DNA from: Acidobacteria bacterium AB60
GTDB lineage: Bacteria; Acidobacteriota; Terriglobia; Terriglobales; Acidobacteriaceae
Direction of reading: 5' to 3'
Assembly: GCA_008682415.1 (NCBI GenBank)
Contig: VANK01000009.1
Span: 186,001-250,000 of the forward strand
DNA: 64,000 nt
The translations under genes and the position numbers were made by a program. Each line of letters starts with the position of its first letter. Within the stretch, counting starts at the first letter, position 1. The notes under the pieces are model-generated. The model worked only from the letters and a program-made list of their open reading frames with translations. It was not told where the DNA came from and searched no databases. Shown in pieces: positions 16,013 through 24,181 of this stretch.

Positions 16013-17239
16013 ATGTCGATCGATACCGTTGCGGCAACAGACCTTCAGACAAACTTCGCCCCCATTCCTGCGTGTGCGAATCCGGTGCGCATCACCGAGT
16101 GCTGCAGCTGGGAAGAGCTTGATCACTATCGCAGTGACTGGGTCCAACTACTCGCGGACAATCCCAATCTGGGAATCTTCTGCACGCCCGAGTGGCTAGG
16201 CCCTTGGTGGCACGCCTACGGCTACGGTCGCAGCCTCATGGCCCTCGTGTTCGCGGACCAGCATGGCGAGACTGTGGGGGTCGCGCCTCTCTACCGTGAA
16301 CGTTCCGGCTCAGCGGGTTTTATCAAGGCCAACATCCTGCGGTTGGTCGGCGATGGTTCCGGCGATTCGGACGACTTGGATTTCGTCGTGCGCCCCGGTT
16401 ACGAGGGCGCGGTGGCGGCGGCTTTCCTCCATTGGGCTGAGCGCAAACCGTGGCATATCTGTGAATTGAATTGCCTCTCGCCGCGTTCTACGGTTGCAAC
16501 CCATTTACTCGAATTGTTGCGGATCGGGGGATGGAAGCATGTCCGGCGCGACCGTGCGTTGGTTTCCGTCCAACTGCCTGAAACCTGGGCGCTCTTCCTC
16601 AAACAGTTGTCCAGCAAAGAGCGCGGTAAGGTTGGTAACAGGCTTCGGCGCTTGGAAACACGCCACCAACTGACCTTCCACCGTTGTGAGCAAACCGGCG
16701 AATTAGCGGAATATCTCGGAACCCTCTTCTCCCTGCATCAGAAGCGCTGGGAAAGCCGCGCCGAACGGGGTAGTTTCAGCCAACCGCAGCGAGTCCAGTT
16801 CTATCGCGGATTGTGTGCGTTGTTGACGAACCGCGGATGGCTGGAACTGTGGACCATGAAAATGGATGGCATGCCCGTGGCGGCCCAGATCGGACTCCGC
16901 TATCGGAACTCGGTGTCGTCCCTGCAGGAGGGCTTCGACCCAGACTACTCCGCCGATAGCGTCGGTTATGTCCTCAGGAGCCACGTGCTTCGCTCCTGCA
17001 TCGCGTCCGGAATCAACAGATACGAGTTTCTAGCCGGCGATCAGGACAGCAAGCAAAGGTGGGGAGCGGAGATGGGCAATTACATAGATATCCGTTTCGC
17101 TCATCCCGGCTGTTCTGGGGCTGCGCACTTCGTCGCCTCGGAATCGCTCCGCTCTATCAAAGGGTGGTTCCGCGAGCGCCTGCCGCAGGAGCTTTGGAAG
17201 AAGCTCCAGCAGGCCAAGGGCAAGCTGGTGTCTAACTGA
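16013..17239 (+). CDS. CelD/BcsL-like GNAT acyltransferase
   Basis: A 408-residue protein of the double-GNAT type found in polysaccharide loci (CelD-like, related to FemAB). Visible family segments are NPNLGIFCTPEWLGPWW near the N-terminus, GVAPLYRER, SSKERGKVGNRLRRLE in the centre, and a C-terminal half with LFSLHQKRWESR, VAAQIGLRYRN and YEFLAGDQDSKQRWG. It probably adds an acyl or aminoacyl group to a sugar; the donor is unknown. The ATG at 16013 has GGAGGAG six bases upstream, which decides it over the TTG at 15965. It is transcribed divergently from the hexapeptide acyltransferase. Confidence 0.85.
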   Translation: MSIDTVAATDLQTNFAPIPACANPVRITECCSWEELDHYRSDWVQLLADNPNLGIFCTPEWLGPWWHAYGYGRSLMALVFADQHGETVGVAPLYRERSGSAGFIKANILRLVGDGSGDSDDLDFVVRPGYEGAVAAAFLHWAERKPWHICELNCLSPRSTVATHLLELLRIGGWKHVRRDRALVSVQLPETWALFLKQLSSKERGKVGNRLRRLETRHQLTFHRCEQTGELAEYLGTLFSLHQKRWESRAERGSFSQPQRVQFYRGLCALLTNRGWLELWTMKMDGMPVAAQIGLRYRNSVSSLQEGFDPDYSADSVGYVLRSHVLRSCIASGINRYEFLAGDQDSKQRWGAEMGNYIDIRFAHPGCSGAAHFVASESLRSIKGWFRERLPQELWKKLQQAKGKLVSN

Positions 17240-17406
17240 CGACGAGAGCTCCTGGCCGCGCATTCAATAATGCCTACGGCTAGATACCGTGACAGCTTCG
17301 AAGGCTATGGCTTCAAGGTCCATTTCCATCTTGCCGGCGTAATTTGTTCCTTTGCGCCCGATGTCGGCTTGCCCGGGAAGTGCGGGTACGTCCGATTCCT
17401 TCCCGG

Positions 17407-18984
17407 CTAATTTCCCCCGCAGAGCCTTCTAAGACTGGATTTCACCACTTTGCCGGCGCTGTTTTTGGGAAGCGACTCCAGGACGACGATTTCTTTGGGT
17501 ATCCAGTTGATGGGCAGCCTCTCCCTGCAAAACGCGGCGAAGCGCGTTTCGAGGCCGTCGGCTTTTTTGTCCCGATGCACCACGAATGCTTTTACCGCCT
17601 CTCCTAGCACCTCGTCCGGAATCCCGACGACTGCTGCTTCCAGCAGATCGGGGCACTCTAACATAGCCTCCTCGAGGCGACGGCAACTTGTGCGTTTGCC
17701 GCCACACTTGATGAAGTCTTTGGCTCGATCGACGATGTATATGAAACCCTCTTCGTCAACGGTCGCCAAATCCCCGGTATGGAGTGCGCCCGCTCGGAAT
17801 GTCGCCGCCGATTCCTCCTCTGCGCGCCAGTAGCCCAAAGCGATGTTTTCGCCGCGGGCTACGATCTCGCCGATTTGCCCTCCGGGCGCAACAGGGCGCC
17901 CTGATTCGTCGACGACTTCCAGCTGAACTCCTGGGATTGCCTTGCCAATCGATCCCAGCTTCTGGTCCAGCATCTCCGGAGGAAGATACGCGAGACGGGC
18001 GGTGGCTTCGGTCTGCCCATACATCACGAACACGGCGGATGTTGGCAAAGCTTTGCGCAACTCGCGTATGAAGGTCGGCGCCAGATGGCCTCCGGCCTGT
18101 TGCACATAGCGGAGATGCGGAAACCTCATCTTCGCCAAGCCAGACCGGCGCAGAAGGATCTGAAAATGGCTGGGGACGCCGGCGAAGCCCGTGCATTCCG
18201 TTTCAACCATCCGCTGCAGCACCTTCTCTGGAAACATAAAACGACGATCGATGACCAGGGTGCCCCCGACCCGCAGATGCGTATGCAGCAGTGACGTACC
18301 GAAGCAATAGTGGAAGGGGAGTACCGTCATGATTCGGTCTTGTGCGGTCAAACGCAGGTACTCAATCACGGATTCGGTGTTGGCAATGATATTGCCGTGG
18401 GTCACCATCACACCCCGTGGTGTCCCCGTGGAGCCGGAGGTGAACATCAAGGCGGCCAAATCATCCCAACCCGCTACCGGTGCTCTGAGCCCTGGCACGG
18501 CCCGCGCGGATGCTTGCGACGTAATAGACGTCCGGCAGCTGGAGACGGACAGCTCCGAATCCGTGACCGTCGTGAGTGACGATAGTCGCGGAAATGCGCG
18601 GACGACTCTGGTTTGGGCGAAAGCGAACCGGGCATCCGTTTGTTGGGCCACAAACGCCAAGTCTTTCTCGGGAATATTGGGCGGAAGCGGTACGCAGACC
18701 ATTCCGGCACGCAGGCAAGCCAGGTAGGCGGCAACCCAAAAAAAACCATTTTCGCTTAGGAGTATCGCGCGATCGCCTTTTTGCGCCCCAACCGCGACCA
18801 GATGATCGGCAAGCTGGGTCGAAACCAAATCTAGCTCCCCGTAGGTAAAGGCGGACTCCAGAGTGAGCAAGGCTACACTCATTGGATCTTTGCCGCCTAG
18901 CAGATAGTCCGCCAGGTTGGTGCTTCTGTCAAAGGACCCCAGCCCCAAGCAGGGCTGTGTAGGGAGAACCGCTTCCATAAACAA
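17407..18984 (-). CDS. AMP-forming acyl-CoA/ACP ligase
   Basis: A 525-residue adenylate-forming enzyme that activates a carboxylic acid with ATP and loads it on CoA or, given the neighbour, on the acyl carrier protein. Core motifs are all present: the P-loop MFTSGSTGTPRGV, YGQTEAT, GALHTGDLATVDEEGFIYIVDRAKDFIK (with the catalytic-cycle Asp), GGKRTSCRRLEE and the C-terminal Lys in SAGKVVKSSL. It is the last gene of the asnB-ACP-NAD-synthase operon, 19 bases after the previous stop. AMP-ligase plus ACP pairs are known from exosortase A loci. The acid is unknown. Confidence 0.92.
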   Translation of the reverse strand: MFMEAVLPTQPCLGLGSFDRSTNLADYLLGGKDPMSVALLTLESAFTYGELDLVSTQLADHLVAVGAQKGDRAILLSENGFFWVAAYLACLRAGMVCVPLPPNIPEKDLAFVAQQTDARFAFAQTRVVRAFPRLSSLTTVTDSELSVSSCRTSITSQASARAVPGLRAPVAGWDDLAALMFTSGSTGTPRGVMVTHGNIIANTESVIEYLRLTAQDRIMTVLPFHYCFGTSLLHTHLRVGGTLVIDRRFMFPEKVLQRMVETECTGFAGVPSHFQILLRRSGLAKMRFPHLRYVQQAGGHLAPTFIRELRKALPTSAVFVMYGQTEATARLAYLPPEMLDQKLGSIGKAIPGVQLEVVDESGRPVAPGGQIGEIVARGENIALGYWRAEEESAATFRAGALHTGDLATVDEEGFIYIVDRAKDFIKCGGKRTSCRRLEEAMLECPDLLEAAVVGIPDEVLGEAVKAFVVHRDKKADGLETRFAAFCRERLPINWIPKEIVVLESLPKNSAGKVVKSSLRRLCGGN

Positions 18985-19003
18985 AACCCATCACCGCGTT
19001 TCG

Positions 19004-20005
19004 TTAAATCTCACTCACGTCTTCCACGAGCATCGGGCCGCTGTGAAGATACCTCGTGGCCGTCCGCTTCGCATCGATTTGCGCGTAGATTGTCGTGACC
19101 TGCTCAGCGGTCAACCCCGCGATCGCCGCGAGCTCTGAAGGGGGGAAACCATGATTCCTTCCGAACAGGCATATGTCCATCGCCGCGAGCGGCAGGGAAA
19201 AGTAAAACTCCTCCTGAGACTGCGCCAGCGAATAGGTGTCAGTAGTGGGCGGTCGCATCCGGATCTCCTCCGGTACCCCCAGATACTCTGACAATTGATA
19301 TACCTGCGTCTTATACAGGTGAGCGATCGGCTTGAAGTCAGCCAACCCATCGCCCCCTTTTACGAAAAATCCCTGGTCGTACTCCAATCGATTGGGCGTG
19401 CCCGCCACGGCGTACTGGAACCGATCGGCGTAGTGGTACTCCATCATCTTTCGTGTCCGCTGCTTGAAATTGGTAGCCGCGAGAATTCCCAGGTATGCTT
19501 CCGCCGTGAGCCGTACCTTTCTGATTTCCCCCGCGGGAGTCTGCACCACCACCGAAAACACGGAGTACCGGGCGGCGTCCTGCAGATTCGGCAGAACGAT
19601 CTTTGACTTGTAGCCCGGGCCATACTCAGGCACAACGAGCCGAATCGCATCGTCGCGACGCTTATAACAGCAGGCACCCTTCAGAATCGGACTTATGTCC
19701 TCCAGAAATGAGCGAATCCCGAGCGTCTCGGCGACCGCTCGTCCCAATCGCAAGCTCTCTGGCGAGGAATCCTCCTCCGGAGTGAACAACGCGATGACTC
19801 TTTCCTTGCCGAGCGCCCGCGCACACAGGAAAGCAACTACGCTGCTGTCAATGCCTCCCGAGACGCCGACGACCGCTCCTTTGCGCTTCAGTCGATCGAA
19901 TACGATCCCGCGGATCTTGGCGGCGATGCGTTCCGTCTCCAACGCAGCATCCAGCCTGAGAAGTTGCTTCGCGGCAGACGGTACACCATTGACTGGTGCG
20001 ATCAA
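19004..20005 (-). CDS. NAD synthase-family ATP-pyrophosphatase/amidotransferase
   Basis: A 333-residue protein of the NadE family without the glutaminase (nitrilase) domain. It shows the N-type PP-loop GVSGGIDSS (about 48-55), ALFTPEEDSSPES, FVKGGDGLADFKPIAHLYKTQV and PPTTDTYSLAQSQEEFYFSLP. An insertion with a Cys pair (KGACCYKRRDD) is unusual. True NAD synthases amidate deamido-NAD, but this gene lies between an ACP and an AMP ligase, so it may amidate or ligate another carboxylate. The start is a TTG at 20005 with AGGAGG six bases upstream; the longer frame would overlap the ACP gene. Confidence 0.85.
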   Translation of the reverse strand: MIAPVNGVPSAAKQLLRLDAALETERIAAKIRGIVFDRLKRKGAVVGVSGGIDSSVVAFLCARALGKERVIALFTPEEDSSPESLRLGRAVAETLGIRSFLEDISPILKGACCYKRRDDAIRLVVPEYGPGYKSKIVLPNLQDAARYSVFSVVVQTPAGEIRKVRLTAEAYLGILAATNFKQRTRKMMEYHYADRFQYAVAGTPNRLEYDQGFFVKGGDGLADFKPIAHLYKTQVYQLSEYLGVPEEIRMRPPTTDTYSLAQSQEEFYFSLPLAAMDICLFGRNHGFPPSELAAIAGLTAEQVTTIYAQIDAKRTATRYLHSGPMLVEDVSEI

Positions 20006-20015
20006 GGGATGCCTC

Positions 20016-20285
20016 CTAACTGACCTTCGACACTGCGGGCATCGCAAGCTTGTGCTCGACGAAGGCGGCTAATCGGTTGACCGAATCAAGGTTGTCCGGA
20101 ATCAACTCTTCGTCGTAGATCTCGATCTCGTAGGTGTGTTGAAGGTACATCACCAATTCCAGGATTCCGGTGGAGTCAATGATCCCATTGTCCAGAAAGG
20201 AATCAGCATTATCCAGGCGTTGATCTTCGCCGAAAAGAAAATTCTTCACTACGAAGCTGCGCAGTTCGTGAACTCGTGACTGCAT
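20016..20285 (-). CDS. Acyl carrier protein
   Basis: An 89-residue acidic carrier protein. The phosphopantetheine serine is S38 in DNGIIDSTGILELV, with the typical four-helix pattern around it. GGAGGAG lies nine bases before the ATG. The gene overlaps the end of asnB by 37 bases and precedes the NAD-synthase-like gene by ten, so the operon expresses all four proteins together. It is presumably charged by the AMP ligase encoded last in the operon and carries the acyl group for an amide- or ester-forming step. It is distinct from a fatty-acid-synthesis ACP by context only. Confidence 0.9.
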   Translation of the reverse strand: MQSRVHELRSFVVKNFLFGEDQRLDNADSFLDNGIIDSTGILELVMYLQHTYEIEIYDEELIPDNLDSVNRLAAFVEHKLAMPAVSKVS

Positions 20286-22216
20286 AGATGCGGACTCCTC
20301 CGGAAGTTAAGGATGAATTGATCCATAATGAGGGCGGTCGACAGAATTCCAACTAATGCCATGTTGTCTTTGGTTCCATTGGCATGCCCTGCCGCGAATT
20401 TGCTCAGCAAGCCGTTCACGGCGTCAGGTTTGAAGAGCCCCGCGTCGCGGACAGACGAGCTGGAGAGCGTGTCCTGGACATACTCCCTGTGTTTGCCATT
20501 GAAGAAGCTCCGGCCGTCAGGGGCGCGATACGGTTGCTTGTGTCGCGCGATGATCGAGTCCGGAACAAGGCCCCGTGCAGCTCGCTTTAGAATGTGCTTC
20601 TCGTTCAGCGCCTTCATCTTCAACGTAGCTGGAATCGTTGCAGCGAACGAGACGACTCGGTGATCCAGGAATGGGTAGCGGCCCTCCACCGCATGAGCCA
20701 TGGCCATGCGATCCCCCTGGGAGGAGAGTATGTACCCCGGTAGCAGGTATGCGGTCTCCAGAAACTGAGACTGGCAAAACGGGTCCATTCGCCCGAAATC
20801 AGGAGGCAATTGTGCGCGGAGTTCCTCCAACGGATCATAGCCATGGAGCTCCGTCTTGATCTCATCGCTGAAGAACATCTTTAGACGGGAGGTGAGCTCC
20901 CACCGCGGCAGGTGTGAGAAGAATGGATCCTCTAAGTCGCCGGGCCGCACATGGAAGAACGCCGCCAGATACGCCGGCGACTGCTTCTGGATATCCTGCA
21001 TGTACGGATAAAGGCGTCCCAGAAGACGTGGCCGCAAAGTCGAGGCAGGCTGCTTGGCCCAGAAGCGACGGATCTTGGCTTCCTTATAGATGTCGTATCC
21101 GCCGAATAGTTCGTCGGATCCTTCCCCGGTGACAACCACCTTGAAACCATCTTCGCGGACTAACCGGGAAAGCAGGAAGAGGGGAGCAGGAGCTGTCCGG
21201 AGAATGGGCATCTCTGTGTGCCAGATCACCCTTGGGAACACGTCCGCGATGTCGTCATACGTGCATCGCACACTATCGTGCTCCGTCTCTAGGAAGGTGC
21301 TCGCTTCCCGCTGGAATGCACTCTCGTCATAATCTCTATCCTCGAAGCCCACGGAGAATGTCTTTAGAGGACCCGAGTGCACCCGGCGGATCAGCGATGT
21401 GGTGAGCGTCGAGTCCAACCCCCCGCTCAGATAAGCGCCCACCGGAACGTCGGCGCGCAGACGGATCCGCGTGGCATCGGTGAGCAGTTCCAACAGTTCC
21501 TCGACAAGATGTTCCGGGTCAGAGCTTACGCCTGAAGCCGGTTCGAACTGCAGCCTCCAGTACCGTCGGACAGTCAACTGGCCCCCCTGCAGCACGAGGG
21601 AGTGCCCGGGTGGCAGTTCGTAAACACCCCTGAAGGGCGTGGAAGGCGGCAACGTCGCCCAGAACGTAAAGATCTGCTCTAATCCATGCGGATCCAGGTC
21701 GTGCACGATTCCCGGATGGGCGAATATCGCTTTGATCTCGGAACCAAAAACCAAAGCATCCCGTGTACATGCATAGAAGAACGGGCGCACCCCGAGACGA
21801 TCGCGAGAAGCGAAGAGTTTTCGATTCCTTTTGTCCCAGATCGCAAATGACCATTGCCCGTTCAAGTAATCCACGCAGTGCTCGCCGTACCGCTGGTACA
21901 GATGCAGAATCACCTCGGTATCGGAGCGAGTGCGGAAGCGATGCCCGGCGCGAGCCAGGTCCTCGCGCAATTCCAGATAATTAAATATCTCCCCGTTGAA
22001 CGTAATCATGAGTTCATTGTTGTGACTCTGCATGGGTTGCCGACCGCCTGCGATATCAATAATGCTGAGGCGCGCATGACCGAAACCCACCGAATTGCGG
22101 ATAACAAGGCCTCTTTCATCGGGACCGCGATGCCGCAGCATTGCGACCATATCTCCAAGCACCTCGGGATCAACTGGCTCTCCCCCGAAGTTCAGGATTC
22201 CGGCGAGTCCACACAT
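20249..22216 (-). CDS. asnB: Glutamine-hydrolysing asparagine synthase-like amidotransferase
   Basis: A 655-residue class II amidotransferase. The N-terminal Ntn-glutaminase has Cys2 (MCGLAGIL), RHRGPDERG, FNGEIFNY and RSDTEVIL. The C-terminal synthetase has the PP-loop LSGGLDST, SVGFEDRDYDES and GEGSDELFGGY. Both active sites look intact, so ammonia from Gln can be passed to an adenylated carboxylate. Versions next to ACP genes in EPS loci are thought to amidate sugars or acyl groups instead of aspartate. It heads the asnB-ACP-NAD-synthase-AMP-ligase operon. A possible sigma-54 element lies at 22277-22292. Confidence 0.9.
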   Translation of the reverse strand: MCGLAGILNFGGEPVDPEVLGDMVAMLRHRGPDERGLVIRNSVGFGHARLSIIDIAGGRQPMQSHNNELMITFNGEIFNYLELREDLARAGHRFRTRSDTEVILHLYQRYGEHCVDYLNGQWSFAIWDKRNRKLFASRDRLGVRPFFYACTRDALVFGSEIKAIFAHPGIVHDLDPHGLEQIFTFWATLPPSTPFRGVYELPPGHSLVLQGGQLTVRRYWRLQFEPASGVSSDPEHLVEELLELLTDATRIRLRADVPVGAYLSGGLDSTLTTSLIRRVHSGPLKTFSVGFEDRDYDESAFQREASTFLETEHDSVRCTYDDIADVFPRVIWHTEMPILRTAPAPLFLLSRLVREDGFKVVVTGEGSDELFGGYDIYKEAKIRRFWAKQPASTLRPRLLGRLYPYMQDIQKQSPAYLAAFFHVRPGDLEDPFFSHLPRWELTSRLKMFFSDEIKTELHGYDPLEELRAQLPPDFGRMDPFCQSQFLETAYLLPGYILSSQGDRMAMAHAVEGRYPFLDHRVVSFAATIPATLKMKALNEKHILKRAARGLVPDSIIARHKQPYRAPDGRSFFNGKHREYVQDTLSSSSVRDAGLFKPDAVNGLLSKFAAGHANGTKDNMALVGILSTALIMDQFILNFRRSPHLCSHEFTNCAAS

Positions 22217-22276
22217 GACGTCGTCCCGTCTGGTCGAGCTCTGCCTGCCAGCGGCACAACTCGAACATCTGGCGAC

Positions 22277-22292
22277 AGCACGTCATTTGCCT
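22277..22292 (-). promoter_or_regulatory. Possible sigma-54 promoter for the asnB operon
   Basis: On the minus strand AGGCAAATGACGTGCT keeps GGCA, the GG-N10-GC spacing and TGCT, but the -12 box is GTGC instead of TTGC. The predicted start near 22266 is 50 bases before the ATG at 22216. Confidence 0.35.
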
Positions 22293-22584
22293 TTTATCCT
22301 CTACCTACCCCTGCCGCCCGGCACCAGGCAGTAGATTCGAACTGACCGCATTGCCAGGCCGATATCTTCGGGAATCCGCGACTCTTCGTGGTGGCGGACT
22401 TGAACCATCCCCTGACACATTCGCCAGGTTCGGGGAAATTGTTTTCCCACCGAGATGCCCAAATGTGGGGACTTTTACGGGATCGCCGGCTGGCGATCTA
22501 GACATAGAATCCTGGGCACAGTGGATCGGCCCGCCAACCGGCCTGGCGATCAGGAAGGGGGAAAGAGTGAAGCTCCAAAAGGAG

Positions 22585-22617
22585 AAAGGCTCCCACCATT
22601 ATTCTGTGGGAGCCTTT
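22585..22617 (-). terminator. Stem-loop terminator after the PEP-CTERM gene
   Basis: AAAGGCTCCCAC and GTGGGAGCCTTT form a perfect 12-base-pair stem with a nine-base loop, 62 bases beyond the stop of the PEP-CTERM gene. A pyrimidine-rich stretch with several T follows on the minus strand, so it reads as a rho-independent terminator, possibly bidirectional. The rest of the 462-base spacer shows no gene. Confidence 0.75.
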
Positions 22618-22678
22618 CCTGTATGGAATTCAGGGAGTCTGTGTTCCGGTAATTACTTCAAGCAATCCATCCTATTGC

Positions 22679-23275
22679 TTACACGCCCAGGAGCTGACGA
22701 GGACGCATTGCTCGCCGGCAGACGAAGACTAGGATCAGCAGCCCGGTGCCGAGAAGGAAGAGACTTCCTGGTTCCGGAGCCATCGCGATATCCGCATCAA
22801 TTGTCGTTGTGCCGGTAGACAACAGCCCATCGGGACGAAGGGTATACGCCTGTTGTGTCAGAGTATAGACAACGTTCCCGATTGTTACCGACGGCTCTAA
22901 AAAGGAGACCGTGGCTGAGCTCGCTCCGAGCGAGATGGTGCCGTTGAGGATCGAGTTAAATGTGGCATTGTTGTCGCCCGCCTGCGGCAGCCACTGCGTG
23001 ATCGTCAGGTTAAATGGCACGTTCGTGAAGGTATCACTGCCGGCAAAGCCTGTGATCACGAACTCCCCAAGCGAAGCCACCGACGGCGTGTCGACGGAGC
23101 TTAGGAGCTTTCCCACGAACGTTAGCTGCATGTTGTTTCCAAAGAGCCAGCTTGTGGTTTGACTAGTCGGATTGACGGAACCAGAATTAGTCGAGAAAAC
23201 GACTGTATCGGCGCGCGCGAAAGACCCCATTACGCCGATCAGCAGGAGTCCAGCTAGAATTACTCGCTTCCGCAA
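22679..23275 (-). CDS. PEP-CTERM-anchored exported protein
   Basis: A 198-residue surface-protein candidate. An N-terminal signal peptide (RKRVILAGLLLIGVMGSFARA) is followed by a Ser/Thr/Gly/Asn-rich region of about 140 residues with no known enzyme motif. The C-terminus carries the exosortase sorting signal: P167-E-P-G-S, a hydrophobic helix (LFLLGTGLLILVFVC) and a basic tail (RRAMRPR). It should be cut and sorted by the exosortase encoded 3.4 kb away. The start is a TTG at 23275 preceded by AAGGAGGAGG. It is a monocistronic gene ending in a strong terminator. Its middle domain is not recognised. Confidence 0.88.
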   Translation of the reverse strand: MRKRVILAGLLLIGVMGSFARADTVVFSTNSGSVNPTSQTTSWLFGNNMQLTFVGKLLSSVDTPSVASLGEFVITGFAGSDTFTNVPFNLTITQWLPQAGDNNATFNSILNGTISLGASSATVSFLEPSVTIGNVVYTLTQQAYTLRPDGLLSTGTTTIDADIAMAPEPGSLFLLGTGLLILVFVCRRAMRPRQLLGV

Positions 23276-23598
23276 GATACCCTCCTCCTTGAAACCGCAG
23301 ACTTATCTGCCTTACCGCTCGGAATAGGACCGCTCGCTGAAGCACGCGATACAAGCGCCGTAATTAGCTGCAGGAACGGCGAGTTGTGCTTCCTCGCCTT
23401 TCTCCCTCGCCTGGCGCTCCTACGAAAGGGTCCCCGAACGCTTGTGTGACCGCCTCACACTGGCAAACTAAAGATGACCTGCGCCGTGGCGCGTGGTTGG
23501 CCGGGCCGCCGGATCTACACTTGATGTACCAAGAGAGGTCAAGCTGATCGCAAACCCATCCTTCGTTTGCCGTGCCGACCATGCCCGCCAAACCAAGA

Positions 23599-23614
23599 TG
23601 CAGCCTGGATGCCA
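23599..23614 (-). promoter_or_regulatory. Weak candidate sigma-54 promoter, PEP-CTERM gene
   Basis: On the minus strand TGGCATCCAGGCTGCA has TGGCA and TGCA with GG-N10-GC spacing. The predicted start would leave a leader of about 310 bases before the TTG at 23275, so assignment to that gene is doubtful. Confidence 0.22.
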
Positions 23615-24076
23615 TACTCGCCCATTTGGAATCAGGCGTTTGCGCCGCCGAGGTGACGAAGATGCGCAAACGGCTGCACCGGCCATTCCCGCCAAGTTCT
23701 TTCCGGCATGAAGCGACCGTCTCCCACTGGTAAGTCGACCCAACATGTCCAGATAGTTCTGCAATCTTCATCCAATCGGATTCCGGGGCCGTGACCTTTC
23801 CCGTCCTGGGACATAGGTTGGCTCTCTCTTGGAACTGCGAAACCATCTTGTGAACGATCAGGGAGTCAAGACCTATCGTACGCAGGGGACCTATCCCGGT
23901 GGGATCCTGGGAAAAAAGTCTTCCACCACCTGTGGGAAACAGATTCTCATTAATGCTGCTTGCAGAGAGTTGACGAGCAGCCGATGCGCGCGAGTTGCCC
24001 GACGTCTCGCAACAATCGGTAAAAGATGCTTCTGATCAGAGTGGCCACCGTGGCACGACGGGGCTCCACAAGCGTA

Positions 24077-24092
24077 TGGAGTGTGAGATGCA
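24077..24092 (+). promoter_or_regulatory. Possible sigma-54 promoter for the sugar amidotransferase gene
   Basis: TGGAGTGTGAGATGCA has TGG, GG-N10-GC spacing and TGCA, but ATGC replaces TTGC in the -12 box. The predicted start near 24103 lies about 79 bases before the ATG at 24182. Confidence 0.3.
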
Positions 24093-24181
24093 TGTCTTGA
24101 ACTAAGAGCTGAGCAGACCGGAGTTGAGAGCCTCCACTTCTGGTGTTGATCGACCTGGCGGTGCGCAAGGAGACCTGAAAG

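Larger units (their letters stand above)
23276..24181. other. Long intergenic region without a credible gene
   Basis: This 906-base stretch separates the PEP-CTERM gene from the divergent amidotransferase gene. Open frames inside it (for example 23364-23846 minus) have atypical composition, no recognisable motif and no good ribosome-binding site. It holds two sigma-54-like elements (23599-23614 minus, 24077-24092 plus) and a lone perfect -24 box, TGGCACG at 24051, without a correctly spaced -12 box. A decayed gene or a long untranslated leader is possible. Confidence 0.5.

Noticed and set aside
23364..23846. A 160-codon minus-strand frame in the long spacer
   Set aside because: No motif, biased composition, no ribosome-binding site, and nothing recognisable in the product.
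24051..24064. Perfect sigma-54 -24 box TGGCACG
   Set aside because: The GC that follows is nine bases after GG instead of ten and there is no TTGC, so it was not called as a promoter.
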